Both the position numbers and the translations under genes were made by a program. A DNA stretch of 64,000 bases from Herbiconiux oxytropis (GTDB lineage Bacteria; Actinomycetota; Actinomycetes; Actinomycetales; Microbacteriaceae): contig NZ_JANLCK010000001.1 of the NCBI RefSeq assembly GCF_024979315.1, forward strand, positions 186,001 to 250,000, read 5' to 3'. Every line of letters starts with the position of its first letter. Positions within the stretch are counted from its first letter, which is position 1. The notes beneath the pieces were generated by a model. The model was not told where the DNA came from and did no database searches. It worked only from the letters and a program-made list of their open reading frames with translations. Positions 55,230 through 62,651 of this stretch are shown here, in pieces.

Positions 55230-55290
55230 TCGACTTGGCACAAGATGTGTCAAGTCGGCCGTAGTGGGCATATCTCGTGTCACGTCGGTG
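55230..55290. repeat. Palindromic repeat unit B
   Basis: Arms CGACTTG (55231-55237) and CAAGTCG (55251-55257), a G-U pair, CACA/TGTG and the loop AGA; then a degenerate third arm (55272-55286). Relative to unit A the bases at the mismatch position are exchanged between the arms, keeping or improving the pairing. Confidence 0.8.
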
Positions 55291-55306
55291 AACCGGCGGC
55301 AGCAGG

Positions 55307-56287
55307 CTACCAGCGGGGGTGGATGGCGGCGCGGAAGGTGCGGTCGTAGAGGTCGCGGACCGCGGCGTCGAGGCCCGCGGGCAGCTCGAGCGAGCCCGCC
55401 GCCGCGTTCGACTCCGCCTGGGCGCGGTTGCGCGCGCCCGGGATGACGGTCGAGACACCGGGCTGCGCGACCACCCAGGCGATCGCCGCCGCGGCGGGCG
55501 TGACGCCCTCGGGCAGCTGCGCCGCGAACTCCTGGGCAGCGGCGACGCCGGCCTCGTAGTCGACGCCGGAGAAGGTCTCCCCCACGTCGAAAGCGCTGCC
55601 GTCGCGGTTGTAGTTGCGATGGTCGTCCGGCGAGAAGGTCGTGTCGGTGGTGTAGCGGCCGCTCAGCAGCCCCGACGCGAGCGGCACCCGCGCGATGATG
55701 CCGACCCCGGCCTCGCGCGCGGCCGGCAGCACCTCGTCGAGCGGCTTGAGCCGGAACGCGTTGAGGATGATCTGCACGGTGGCGGTGCCGGGTCGCGCGA
55801 TGGCGGTGAGCGCCTCGTCGCACGTCTCGACGCTCACGCCGTAGGCCGCGATGGCGCCGTCGGCCACGAGGATGTCGAGGGCGTCGTAGACCTCGTCGCT
55901 CGAGAAGACCGGCGTGGGCGGGCAGTGCAGCTGCACGAGGTCGAGGGTGTCGACGCCGAGGTTCTTGCGCGAGCGGTCGGTCCAGGCGCGGAAGTTCGAC
56001 AGCGTGAACTCCCCCGGCTCCTGCGGCCCGCGCCGCCCCATCTTGGTGGCGACCGTGATGCCCGATCCGGGGTTCTCGGCGAGGAAGCGGCCGATCACCT
56101 GCTCGCTGCGGCCGTCGCCGTAGACGTCGGCGGTGTCGAAGAAGGTGACCCCGGCGTCGGCGGATGCGCGGAGCACGTCGAGTGCGGCATCCTCGTCGAC
56201 GTCTCCCCAGTCGGCGCCGAGCTGCCAGGTGCCGAGTCCGACGAAGGAGATGGTGCGGCCGGTGCGGCCGAGGGTGCGATGGTCCAT
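55307..56287 (-). CDS. Aldo/keto reductase
   Basis: 326 residues, TIM barrel. The opening RTLGRTGRTISFVGLGTWQL, Asp/Tyr in TFFDTADVYGDGRSEQ, Lys in VATKMGRRG and His in LVQLHCPP give the catalytic set; VSTVIPGARNRAQAESN binds NADP. The branch is the YajO/oxidoreductase type of larger bacterial AKRs. ATG 56287 follows a TAGAGT box by seven bases; the GGAGG one base before the ATG is too close to be used. It is a different subfamily from the convergent AKR at 54219. Confidence 0.92.
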   Translation of the reverse strand: MDHRTLGRTGRTISFVGLGTWQLGADWGDVDEDAALDVLRASADAGVTFFDTADVYGDGRSEQVIGRFLAENPGSGITVATKMGRRGPQEPGEFTLSNFRAWTDRSRKNLGVDTLDLVQLHCPPTPVFSSDEVYDALDILVADGAIAAYGVSVETCDEALTAIARPGTATVQIILNAFRLKPLDEVLPAAREAGVGIIARVPLASGLLSGRYTTDTTFSPDDHRNYNRDGSAFDVGETFSGVDYEAGVAAAQEFAAQLPEGVTPAAAAIAWVVAQPGVSTVIPGARNRAQAESNAAAGSLELPAGLDAAVRDLYDRTFRAAIHPRW

Positions 56288-56294
56288 GCCTCCG

Positions 56295-56300
56295 ACTCTA
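56295..56300 (-). promoter_or_regulatory. -10 box TAGAGT of the aldo/keto reductase at 55307-56287
   Basis: It ends seven bases before ATG 56287. It explains why a GGAGG abutting the start is not a functional ribosome site. Confidence 0.5.
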
Positions 56301-56382
56301 GGCTGACCTCGTCCCGCCCGCTCGCGGGTAACGACCGGATAACCATCGACCGCATCCCAGCCGCGTCCCAGGCTGGCGTCCC

Positions 56383-56388
56383 TAGTGT
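56383..56388 (+). promoter_or_regulatory. -10 box TAGTGT of the DUF4349 lipoprotein gene
   Basis: It ends six bases before ATG 56395, with no ribosome site. Confidence 0.5.
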
Positions 56389-56394
56389 GGCGGC

Positions 56395-57492
56395 ATGAAA
56401 CGAACGATCCTCGCTTCCGCAGCCGTCCTCGCCGTCGTCCTGCTCGCGGGGTGCTCGGCATCCCAGGGCTCGTCCTCGAGCGGCCCCGCCATCGACCAGT
56501 CCTCCCCCGATCTCGGGCCGCAGAGCGCCGAGGGCGGCGACAGCGGCACCCTCGCAGAGGGATCGACCGAATCAGAGGCCCGGGCCGACCAGAGCATCAT
56601 CACCACCGGCTGGATCAGCATCACGGTCGACGACGCCATCGCCGCGACCGACGAGGCGATCGCACTGGTCGACTCGTTCGAGGGCCGGGTCGACTCCCGC
56701 TCGCAGCAGGTGGGCAGCGACGACAGCCGGGCGAGCGCCCAGCTCACGGTGCGCATCCCCGCCGACGAGCTCGACGAGGCCATCGCGGGCCTGCGCGAGC
56801 TCGGGACCGTCGACTCCGTCTCGCTCGACGCGAGCGATGTCACGCTGCAGGTGCGGGATCTCGACGCTCAGATCAAAGCACTGCAGGCATCCGTCGATCG
56901 GCTGCTCGCCCTCGTCGACAGCGCCGCCACGACGGCCGATCTCGTGGAGCTCGAGACCGCCATCAGCGACCGGCAGGGGCAGCTCGACAGCCTGAAGTCG
57001 CAGAAGCAGTACCTCTCGGACCAGATCTCGTACTCCACCATCACCCTCGACCTGCAGGAGGAGGGCGCCATCCCCTCGAGCGTTCCAGGCGACTTCTGGA
57101 GCGGCCTCGCGGCCGGGTGGGCCTCTCTCACCGCAGCGCTCTCGGGCCTCGTCGTCGTGATCGGCGTGCTCATCCCGTGGCTGCTCCCGTTCGCGGTGAT
57201 CGCGGCGGTGGTGGTGCTGATCGTCGCTCTCACGCGCCGCGGTTCGCGCCGTTCGGCCAACGCCCGCACCGTGCAGAGCGGGGCCGGGAGTGACGCCGCC
57301 CGTGGTTCGGCCGCTCCGGCTGGTGCGGCAGGTGTCGCCGGCGCCGAGGGTGCTGGTGCGACTCCTCAGCCGCAGGCCCCGCACGCCGCCTCGACGCCAC
57401 CCCAGCAGTCCGGCCCGTCGCAGGAGCAGCCGCCGCACACGCCGCAGACCCCGCAGCCCCCGCAGAGCCCGCAGACCCCGCCTGCGGTGTGA
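56395..57492 (+). CDS. DUF4349 lipoprotein
   Basis: 365 residues. Signal peptide with lipobox LAGC (Cys20), then a Ser-rich linker, DUF4349 (about 65-230) with the ferredoxin-like part (RADQSIITTGWISITVDD) and a coiled coil (LDAQIKALQASVDRLLALVD; SDRQGQLDSLKSQKQYLSDQ). A membrane helix follows near 245-280, then a cytosolic Ala/Gly tail and a Pro/Gln-rich end (PPHTPQTPQPPQSPQTPP). DUF4349 proteins are membrane-associated with unknown function; some are linked to efflux or envelope stress. Confidence 0.9.
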   Translation: MKRTILASAAVLAVVLLAGCSASQGSSSSGPAIDQSSPDLGPQSAEGGDSGTLAEGSTESEARADQSIITTGWISITVDDAIAATDEAIALVDSFEGRVDSRSQQVGSDDSRASAQLTVRIPADELDEAIAGLRELGTVDSVSLDASDVTLQVRDLDAQIKALQASVDRLLALVDSAATTADLVELETAISDRQGQLDSLKSQKQYLSDQISYSTITLDLQEEGAIPSSVPGDFWSGLAAGWASLTAALSGLVVVIGVLIPWLLPFAVIAAVVVLIVALTRRGSRRSANARTVQSGAGSDAARGSAAPAGAAGVAGAEGAGATPQPQAPHAASTPPQQSGPSQEQPPHTPQTPQPPQSPQTPPAV

Positions 57493-57547
57493 CCCGCGGC
57501 CGGCGGCCACGGCATGGGGCGCGGATGGCGGCCGGTGTGACGCAGGG

Positions 57548-58828
57548 CTAGCCCGCGGCGTGCGGGTTCTGCTCGAGCCACAGCTCGCGCCGCAGCTCGA
57601 GGGTGCGGAGGGCGGCCTCGTCGACGGTCTCGGCCGAGAGCTGACCCGAGCGGACCGCCCAGGCGATCGAGGCCACGAGCTGCGGCACGTCGACGGTCGT
57701 GTTGTAGAGCAGGATGTCGTTGCCGGCGCCGATCGCGGCGATCGCGTTGGCCGTGCGGTCGGCGTAGGCCGGCACGCCCGAGGCCTCGAGCATGAGCAGG
57801 TCGTCGGTCACGGCGACGCCCTCGAAGCCGAGCTCGTCGCGCAGGATGTCGTGCCACGGCCGCGACAGCGACGCCGGCGCCGCGTCGACCGAGGAGTAGA
57901 CGAGGTGCCCGAACATCACGAGCTCGGCGCCCGCGCCGATGCCGGCGGCGAAGGGCGGCGCATCTTCGCTCCGCCAGGTGTCGAGCGGCAGATCGGTCGT
58001 CGGCACCGAACTGTGCGAGTCGCCCGCCGCGGCGCCGTGCCCCGGAAAGTGCTTGAGCGTGCTGAACACCGCGCCCTGCTCGGCCTCGACCGCCGCCGCC
58101 ACGCGCTCGCTCGCCGACCGGGCGTCGGTGCCGAGCGCCCGCTCGTAGATGAACGACGAGGGGTCGCCTGTGACGTCGGCGACCACGCCGAAGTTGACGC
58201 TCATGCCCGTGGCGTCCAGGAGCGCCGCGCGCTGACGGAACGCGTCGGTCGTCGCGGCCACCGGCTCGGTCTTGAGGGTCTCGGCTGAAGGGTAGGTGTC
58301 GGCCTGCAGCCGGGCCACGATGCCGCCCTCCTCGTCGATCGCCACGAGGGTGCCGAGCCCCACCGAACCGCCGCTGCCGGGAGTGCCCGAGCGGAGCGCC
58401 TCGGTGTAGGCCGCCGTCTGATCGGTGCCGCCCGGCACGTTGTCGCCGAGCAGCAGCACGCCCGCGATGCCGTTCGCCTCGAGGTAGGCGCGCGTGGCGG
58501 CCGGATCGGGACCACCCACGTGCACCATGAACAGCGACGCGATCTTCTGCTCGAGCGTCATGCCCGCGAGCCGGACCTCGGCGTAGAGGCGGTTCTGCTG
58601 CTCCCGCGTGACCACGGGGAACTCCGCCCGGTGCCGCATCGCGGCGGACGGCGTAGGCGAGGGCGTGGCTGTCGCGGTGGACGGGGAGGGCTGCGACGAC
58701 GAGCTGGAGCCCGGGCCGCCCGGGGAAGCGGGAACAGCAGAGGCTGCCGCGCCCGCGCTGCAGCCGCCGAGACCGGCCGTGACGAGCACGACGAGTCCGG
58801 CCGCGAGAACCCGCGCCCGCCCGTTCAC
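57548..58828 (-). CDS. Glycoside hydrolase family 3 (NagZ-like) lipoprotein
   Basis: 426 residues. Lipobox LGGC (Cys23) and a Ser/Thr/Pro linker precede a GH3 N-terminal domain with GVLLLGDNVPGG, IDEEGGIVARLQ and FSTLKHFPGHGAAAGDSHSS, which carries the His-Asp dyad loop typical of NagZ beta-N-acetylglucosaminidases; the nucleophile Asp is in GVAVTDDLLM. In actinobacteria such lipoproteins trim GlcNAc from peptidoglycan or muropeptides at the cell surface. The GTG start overlaps the dehydrogenase stop (GTGA). Confidence 0.92.
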   Translation of the reverse strand: MNGRARVLAAGLVVLVTAGLGGCSAGAAASAVPASPGGPGSSSSSQPSPSTATATPSPTPSAAMRHRAEFPVVTREQQNRLYAEVRLAGMTLEQKIASLFMVHVGGPDPAATRAYLEANGIAGVLLLGDNVPGGTDQTAAYTEALRSGTPGSGGSVGLGTLVAIDEEGGIVARLQADTYPSAETLKTEPVAATTDAFRQRAALLDATGMSVNFGVVADVTGDPSSFIYERALGTDARSASERVAAAVEAEQGAVFSTLKHFPGHGAAAGDSHSSVPTTDLPLDTWRSEDAPPFAAGIGAGAELVMFGHLVYSSVDAAPASLSRPWHDILRDELGFEGVAVTDDLLMLEASGVPAYADRTANAIAAIGAGNDILLYNTTVDVPQLVASIAWAVRSGQLSAETVDEAALRTLELRRELWLEQNPHAAG

Positions 58829-59994
58829 TCGGGGATCGGCCCCAGCAGTGCGGTGGCCACCGTCGAGTGCGCCGACTCGCCGTCGGAGGGGTGGAACAGG
58901 CCCGCTACGACGTCGCGGTAGAGCCGCCCGAGCTCGCTCGAGGAGGCGATCGCTGAGCCGCCGGACACCCGCAGCGCCTGGTCGACGACCACCCGCGCGG
59001 TCTCGGTGGCGCGCACCTTGAGCCCCACGAGCTTGGGGAACCACGCCGCCCCGTGCGCCACGAGCCCGTCGACGTCGGCCGCGAGCGCCGCGATCTGCGG
59101 CGGGATGCCGTCGTGCGCGATCCCGGCCTCGGCCACCTTCCAGCGGATGTCGGGGTCGTGCGCGTAGGGCCGCCCGCCGTTCTTCATCGAGGTGCGCCGG
59201 TGGGCGGCCTCGACGGCGAGCTCGAGCGCCCGCTGCGCGAGCCCCGTGTAGACGGCGGCCACGAGGATCTCGAAGTTCGAGAAGATGGCGAAGATCAGCG
59301 GATCGGGATTCGGCCCCGGCGCGAGCCTGCGGAACACCCGCGACGCCGGCGCTACGGCCCCCTCGAGCACCGTGGTGCGGCTCTGCGAGGCGCGCATGGC
59401 GAGCGTGTCCCAGTCGTCGAGCGTGGTGACGCCCGCGGTCTCACGGTCGAGGAACGCGTGCACGAGCAGCGGATTCGACGGGTCGCTGTCGTCGCGCCCG
59501 AAGACGCCGAGCCTCGTCCAGACCGGCGAGAGCGACGTGAAGATCTTGCGGCCGGTGAAGGCGTACGAGCCGTCGGGGCCGGGGACGGCGGCCGTGCGCG
59601 AGTCGAACAGCACGAGGTCGTTGCCCGCCTCGCTGTTGCCGAAGGCGTAGACCTCGCCGGCCACCGCATCCTGCAGCACGCCGCGGAGCGAGTCGTCGCC
59701 TCGGTCGAGGAGCACCTTGGCCACACCCGTCCAGACCAAGTGCATGTTGATGGCGAGCGCGGTGGCGGGCGCCGCGGTGGCGAGGCGCGTCTGCTCCCGC
59801 GCCACGCGCTCGAGGCCGAAACCCAGCCCGCCGTCGTCGACGGGCGCGAACATGCGCAGGTAGCCGACCTCGGCGAGCTCGCGCAGGTCGTCGTGCGGGA
59901 AGGTGTTCTCGCGATCGTGGAGGGCCGCCCGCGAGCGGATGCGGGCCAGCAGCCCGTCGTCGATCAGCGAGTCGGCAGGGGTCGTCTCTGCCAT
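58825..59994 (-). CDS. Acyl-CoA-dehydrogenase-fold flavoprotein
   Basis: 389 residues. The helical N-terminal domain (LREL-AEVGYLRMFAPVDDGG), the middle beta-domain (AFGNSEAGNDLVLFDSRTAA) and the C-terminal helical bundle (VSGGSAIASSSELGRLYRDV) make up the acyl-CoA dehydrogenase fold. Some members of this fold are FMNH2-dependent monooxygenases (desulfurisation enzymes) or hydroxylases rather than dehydrogenases. The usual catalytic Glu cannot be placed with confidence. It has its own TATCCT box, and lies in the same orientation as the LLM monooxygenase and ATP-grasp genes; stop overlaps the NagZ-like start. Confidence 0.85.
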   Translation of the reverse strand: MAETTPADSLIDDGLLARIRSRAALHDRENTFPHDDLRELAEVGYLRMFAPVDDGGLGFGLERVAREQTRLATAAPATALAINMHLVWTGVAKVLLDRGDDSLRGVLQDAVAGEVYAFGNSEAGNDLVLFDSRTAAVPGPDGSYAFTGRKIFTSLSPVWTRLGVFGRDDSDPSNPLLVHAFLDRETAGVTTLDDWDTLAMRASQSRTTVLEGAVAPASRVFRRLAPGPNPDPLIFAIFSNFEILVAAVYTGLAQRALELAVEAAHRRTSMKNGGRPYAHDPDIRWKVAEAGIAHDGIPPQIAALAADVDGLVAHGAAWFPKLVGLKVRATETARVVVDQALRVSGGSAIASSSELGRLYRDVVAGLFHPSDGESAHSTVATALLGPIPE

Positions 59995-60000
59995 GCGGCC

Positions 60001-60006
60001 AGGATA
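60001..60006 (-). promoter_or_regulatory. -10 box TATCCT of the dehydrogenase-like gene
   Basis: It ends six bases before ATG 59994, so this gene can be transcribed without the upstream ATP-grasp/LLM pair. Confidence 0.45.
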
Positions 60007-60072
60007 CCGACCGCCCCTGACAGTGCCATCAGCACGACCCGAGCCACCAGCACGAGGAGCGCCCCGGCCCCC

Positions 60073-61122
60073 TCAGCGCCCCTCGAGCTCTCGCACCCGC
60101 GGGATGACCTGCTCGGCGAACCGCCGCATCTCGCGCAGGTGCGGCGAGAACTGCAGCAGCAGCAGGTCGACACCGGCGTCGGAGAACTCCACGATCCGCT
60201 CTGCCACCTGGTCGGGCGTGCCCACGAGGTCGGGCCGGAGCCCCCGGTTCGACACCGAGTAGTCGCGGAGGTCGACGGTGGTCTCGAGCTGCGACTTCGA
60301 CACGAAGTCCTGGTACGACTCGTACGCGGCCCCGCCCCGCACATCCGTGATGCGCTCGAGCTCGGCCTGCGCCTCCTCCTCGGTGTCGCGCACGATCGCG
60401 TAGGCGGCCATGCCGAACGACGAGAACGGCGTCTCCGACACGGCGGCCCGGCGAGCGGTGAGGTCGGCGATCTTGGTGCGCAGCTCGGAGGGCGTGCCAC
60501 CGTGAGTGACGTAGGCGTCGGCGAACCGCGAGATCGCGTTCTTGCCGCCCTCGCTCTCGCCTCCGGCGTAGATCACCGGCGCCACCTGGGGCTTCGGCGA
60601 GAGGTAGGTGTTCTCGAGCTCGTAGTACTCGCCGCTGAAGCTGTAGGGCGTCTCGCTCCAGAGCCCCTTGAGGATCTCGACGAACTCGAGGCTCCGCTTG
60701 TAGCGGTCGTCGTGCTCGGAGAAGATGCCGCCGTACTGCCGCGCCTCCTCGGCCCACCACGCCGAGACCACGTTGAGCGTGAACCGCCCGCCGCTGATGT
60801 CGTCGATCGTGGCGGCGCGCTTCGCGGCGACCGCGGGCAGGTGGTAGCCGGGGCGGATGGCGGTGAGGATCTCGATCCGAGTGGTCACGGCGGCGACGGC
60901 CGCGGCGAGCTCCCACGCGTCGAGGCTCGGCGCCTCCTGGCCCTTGACGTCGTTGAGGTTGAGTTCGGCGATGAGCGTCACGTCGAATCCGGAGGTCTCG
61001 GCCGTCTGCGCGATCTCCTTGACGTGCTCGAACGTCGTCGGCGTCTGTTCGTCGTCGACGTTGCGGAGCCAGCCGCCGAAGATCGGCGTCCAGTAGCCGA
61101 AGCGCAGGGGTCCCGCGGTCAT
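60073..61122 (-). CDS. LLM-class flavin-dependent monooxygenase (SsuD/SfnG-like)
   Basis: 349 residues. RFGYWTPIFGGWLRNVDDEQ at the start, IAELNLNDVKGQEAPSLDAW, ISGGRFTLNVVSAWWAEEAR and the mobile-loop region before YAGGESEGGKNAISRFADAY match the FMNH2-dependent SsuD/SfnG-like branch of the luciferase family, which splits C-S or similar bonds. ATG 61122 overlaps the ATP-grasp stop by four bases, so the two are coupled. It is unlike the F420-type paralogues elsewhere in the window. Substrate unknown. Confidence 0.9.
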   Translation of the reverse strand: MTAGPLRFGYWTPIFGGWLRNVDDEQTPTTFEHVKEIAQTAETSGFDVTLIAELNLNDVKGQEAPSLDAWELAAAVAAVTTRIEILTAIRPGYHLPAVAAKRAATIDDISGGRFTLNVVSAWWAEEARQYGGIFSEHDDRYKRSLEFVEILKGLWSETPYSFSGEYYELENTYLSPKPQVAPVIYAGGESEGGKNAISRFADAYVTHGGTPSELRTKIADLTARRAAVSETPFSSFGMAAYAIVRDTEEEAQAELERITDVRGGAAYESYQDFVSKSQLETTVDLRDYSVSNRGLRPDLVGTPDQVAERIVEFSDAGVDLLLLQFSPHLREMRRFAEQVIPRVRELEGR

Positions 61123-62057
61123 CGGAGCAGTCCTCCCAGGAAGCGCGCGATCGACCGCGGGCCCGAGACGGGGCTCGACGCCTCGACGTCCGGGTTGTAG
61201 TTCGTGTTGGTGTTGATGTCGTAGGTCACGCGGCGCCCATCGGCGGTCTCGATGAACTCGATCCCGGCGATCGCGATGTCGTTCGTGGCGAGGAACTCCT
61301 CGTAGCGGGCGATCAGCGGATCGCCGTCGAAGCCCTCGCGCAGCGAGAACAGCGGCGGAGGGGTCGAGCCGTCGGCTCCGGGCACGGCACAGGCGTCGGC
61401 GGGGCACAGCTCGAAGCTGCCGGCCGAGGTGTCGACGCGCACGGCGTAGACGAAGCGGCCGCCCACGAACTCGGCGCGCGTGACGAAGGGCTCGGCGGCC
61501 ACGAGGAACTCCTGCAGCAGCGTGATGCCGTCGACGGGCTCCTCGAAATCGGCGCCGCCGACGTAGGCGTCGAACTCCTCGTAGCTGTCGAAGCGACGCA
61601 CGCCGAGGCCCTTCCCGCCCTGGTTGTGCTTCGAGATGAAGGGCAACCCGAAGTCGCGGGCCGCCGCCGCGAGACCCGCCCGGCCGAAGACCGCCACGGT
61701 GCGCGGCACGTCGAAGCCGGCGCGGCCGAGCCGGAGGTGCTGGTCGACCTTGCTCACCTCGAGGTCGATCACGCTGCGGCCGTTCACCACACGGGCACCG
61801 GAGTTCTCGAGCCACGACAGCAGGGCGCGCGTGTAGTCCTTCGAGTGCGGGTTGCCGCGGGTGTGCGCCGAGGCGCTCATGCGCGACCAGTAGACGCCGG
61901 GCGCGGGCTCTGCCGAGAGGTCGATGCCGGCGTGCACGGCGTCTTCAGTGAGCAGGATCTCCGTGAACGGCACGCCCTCCGCCTCGAACGCCGCGGCGAG
62001 CGGCGGCAGCCACTCCGGGTTCTCGTGGATGACGTGCACGCGCGGTTCAGAAGCCAT
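61119..62057 (-). CDS. ATP-grasp ligase (RimK-like), function unknown
   Basis: 312 residues. A preATP-grasp N-terminus (VHVIHENPEWLPPLAAAFEA) is followed by a core with FISKHNQGGKGLGVRRF (ATP loop), TLLQEFLV, FVYAVRVDTS and the metal/ATP site IAGIEFIETADGRRVTYDIN, then NTNTNYN. ATP-grasp enzymes join a carboxylate to an amine or thiol through an acyl phosphate. The RimK/glutathione-synthetase style suggests amide-bond formation. Leaderless ATG, six bases after TAGACT. Translational coupling to the LLM monooxygenase suggests one pathway. Confidence 0.85.
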   Translation of the reverse strand: MASEPRVHVIHENPEWLPPLAAAFEAEGVPFTEILLTEDAVHAGIDLSAEPAPGVYWSRMSASAHTRGNPHSKDYTRALLSWLENSGARVVNGRSVIDLEVSKVDQHLRLGRAGFDVPRTVAVFGRAGLAAAARDFGLPFISKHNQGGKGLGVRRFDSYEEFDAYVGGADFEEPVDGITLLQEFLVAAEPFVTRAEFVGGRFVYAVRVDTSAGSFELCPADACAVPGADGSTPPPLFSLREGFDGDPLIARYEEFLATNDIAIAGIEFIETADGRRVTYDINTNTNYNPDVEASSPVSGPRSIARFLGGLLR

Positions 62058-62063
62058 GCTCCG

Positions 62064-62069
62064 AGTCTA
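62064..62069 (-). promoter_or_regulatory. -10 box TAGACT of the ATP-grasp/LLM pair
   Basis: It ends six bases before ATG 62057, marking the start of the ATP-grasp-monooxygenase transcript just 9 bp after the gamma-carbonic-anhydrase-like gene. Confidence 0.5.
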
Positions 62070-62077
62070 GGAGCGGC

Positions 62078-62590
62078 TCAGGAGGTCGCTTCCCGATGGG
62101 CGCTCGAGAGGTCGAGATATGTCGCCGCGTTACGCCGGATGCCCTCGCGCTCCTCCTCCACGAGCTCCCGGCGCACCTTCGCGGGCACGCCGGCCACGAG
62201 CGATCCGGGCGGCACGACCGTGCCCTCGAGCACGAGCGCGCCCGCGGCCACGAGGGAGCCCGTGCCGATGACCGCTCCGTTCAGCACGGTGGCGTTCATG
62301 CCGATGAGGCAGTCGTCCTCCACCGTGCAGCCGTGCAGCACGGCGCCGTGGCCGACGCTGACGCCGCGGCCGATCGTGGCCGGCTTGCCGAGGTCGGTGT
62401 GCACCACCACGTTGTCCTGCAGGTTCGAGCCCTCGCCCACCACGATCGGGTCGTTGTCGCCGCGGAGCACGGCGCCGTAGAAGACGCTCGCGGTGGCCTC
62501 GAGGTGCACGCGGCCGATCACCGTGGCGGTGGGCGCGACCCACGCCGTCGGGTCGATCTCGGGGCTCTGGCCCTCGTACGTGATGAGCAT
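62078..62590 (-). CDS. Gamma-carbonic-anhydrase-family hexapeptide protein
   Basis: 170 residues forming a left-handed beta-helix of hexapeptide repeats. The three zinc-ligand histidines of gamma carbonic anhydrases are present: His64 (NVVVHTD), His81 and His86 (GHGAVLHGC). GDNDPIVVGEGSNLQDNVVV is also typical. Many such homologues are active as hydratases or act as acyltransferases or metal-binding proteins. ATG 62590 has AGGAGA as ribosome site. It precedes the ATP-grasp pair by 20 bp on the same strand. Confidence 0.93.
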   Translation of the reverse strand: MLITYEGQSPEIDPTAWVAPTATVIGRVHLEATASVFYGAVLRGDNDPIVVGEGSNLQDNVVVHTDLGKPATIGRGVSVGHGAVLHGCTVEDDCLIGMNATVLNGAVIGTGSLVAAGALVLEGTVVPPGSLVAGVPAKVRRELVEEEREGIRRNAATYLDLSSAHREATS

Positions 62591-62651
62591 CGTCGTCTCC
62601 TGTTCGTGTCGGATGGGCGGGGTCGAAGCGGATGGTGTCGTGACGGCCGGC

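Noticed and set aside
55094-55290. CRISPR array
   Set aside because: The repeats are palindromic, only two and a half copies, diverged, with unequal spacing and no cas genes.
55062-55306. Repeated peptide-like frames (ADLTQDV, DLTHLV) between the aldo/keto reductases
   Set aside because: They are translations of the palindromic repeats, lack ribosome sites and -10 boxes, and appear on both strands equally.
57493-57547. Terminator between the DUF4349 and NagZ-like genes
   Set aside because: GC-rich partial repeats are present but the arms pair poorly; no clear hairpin can be supported.
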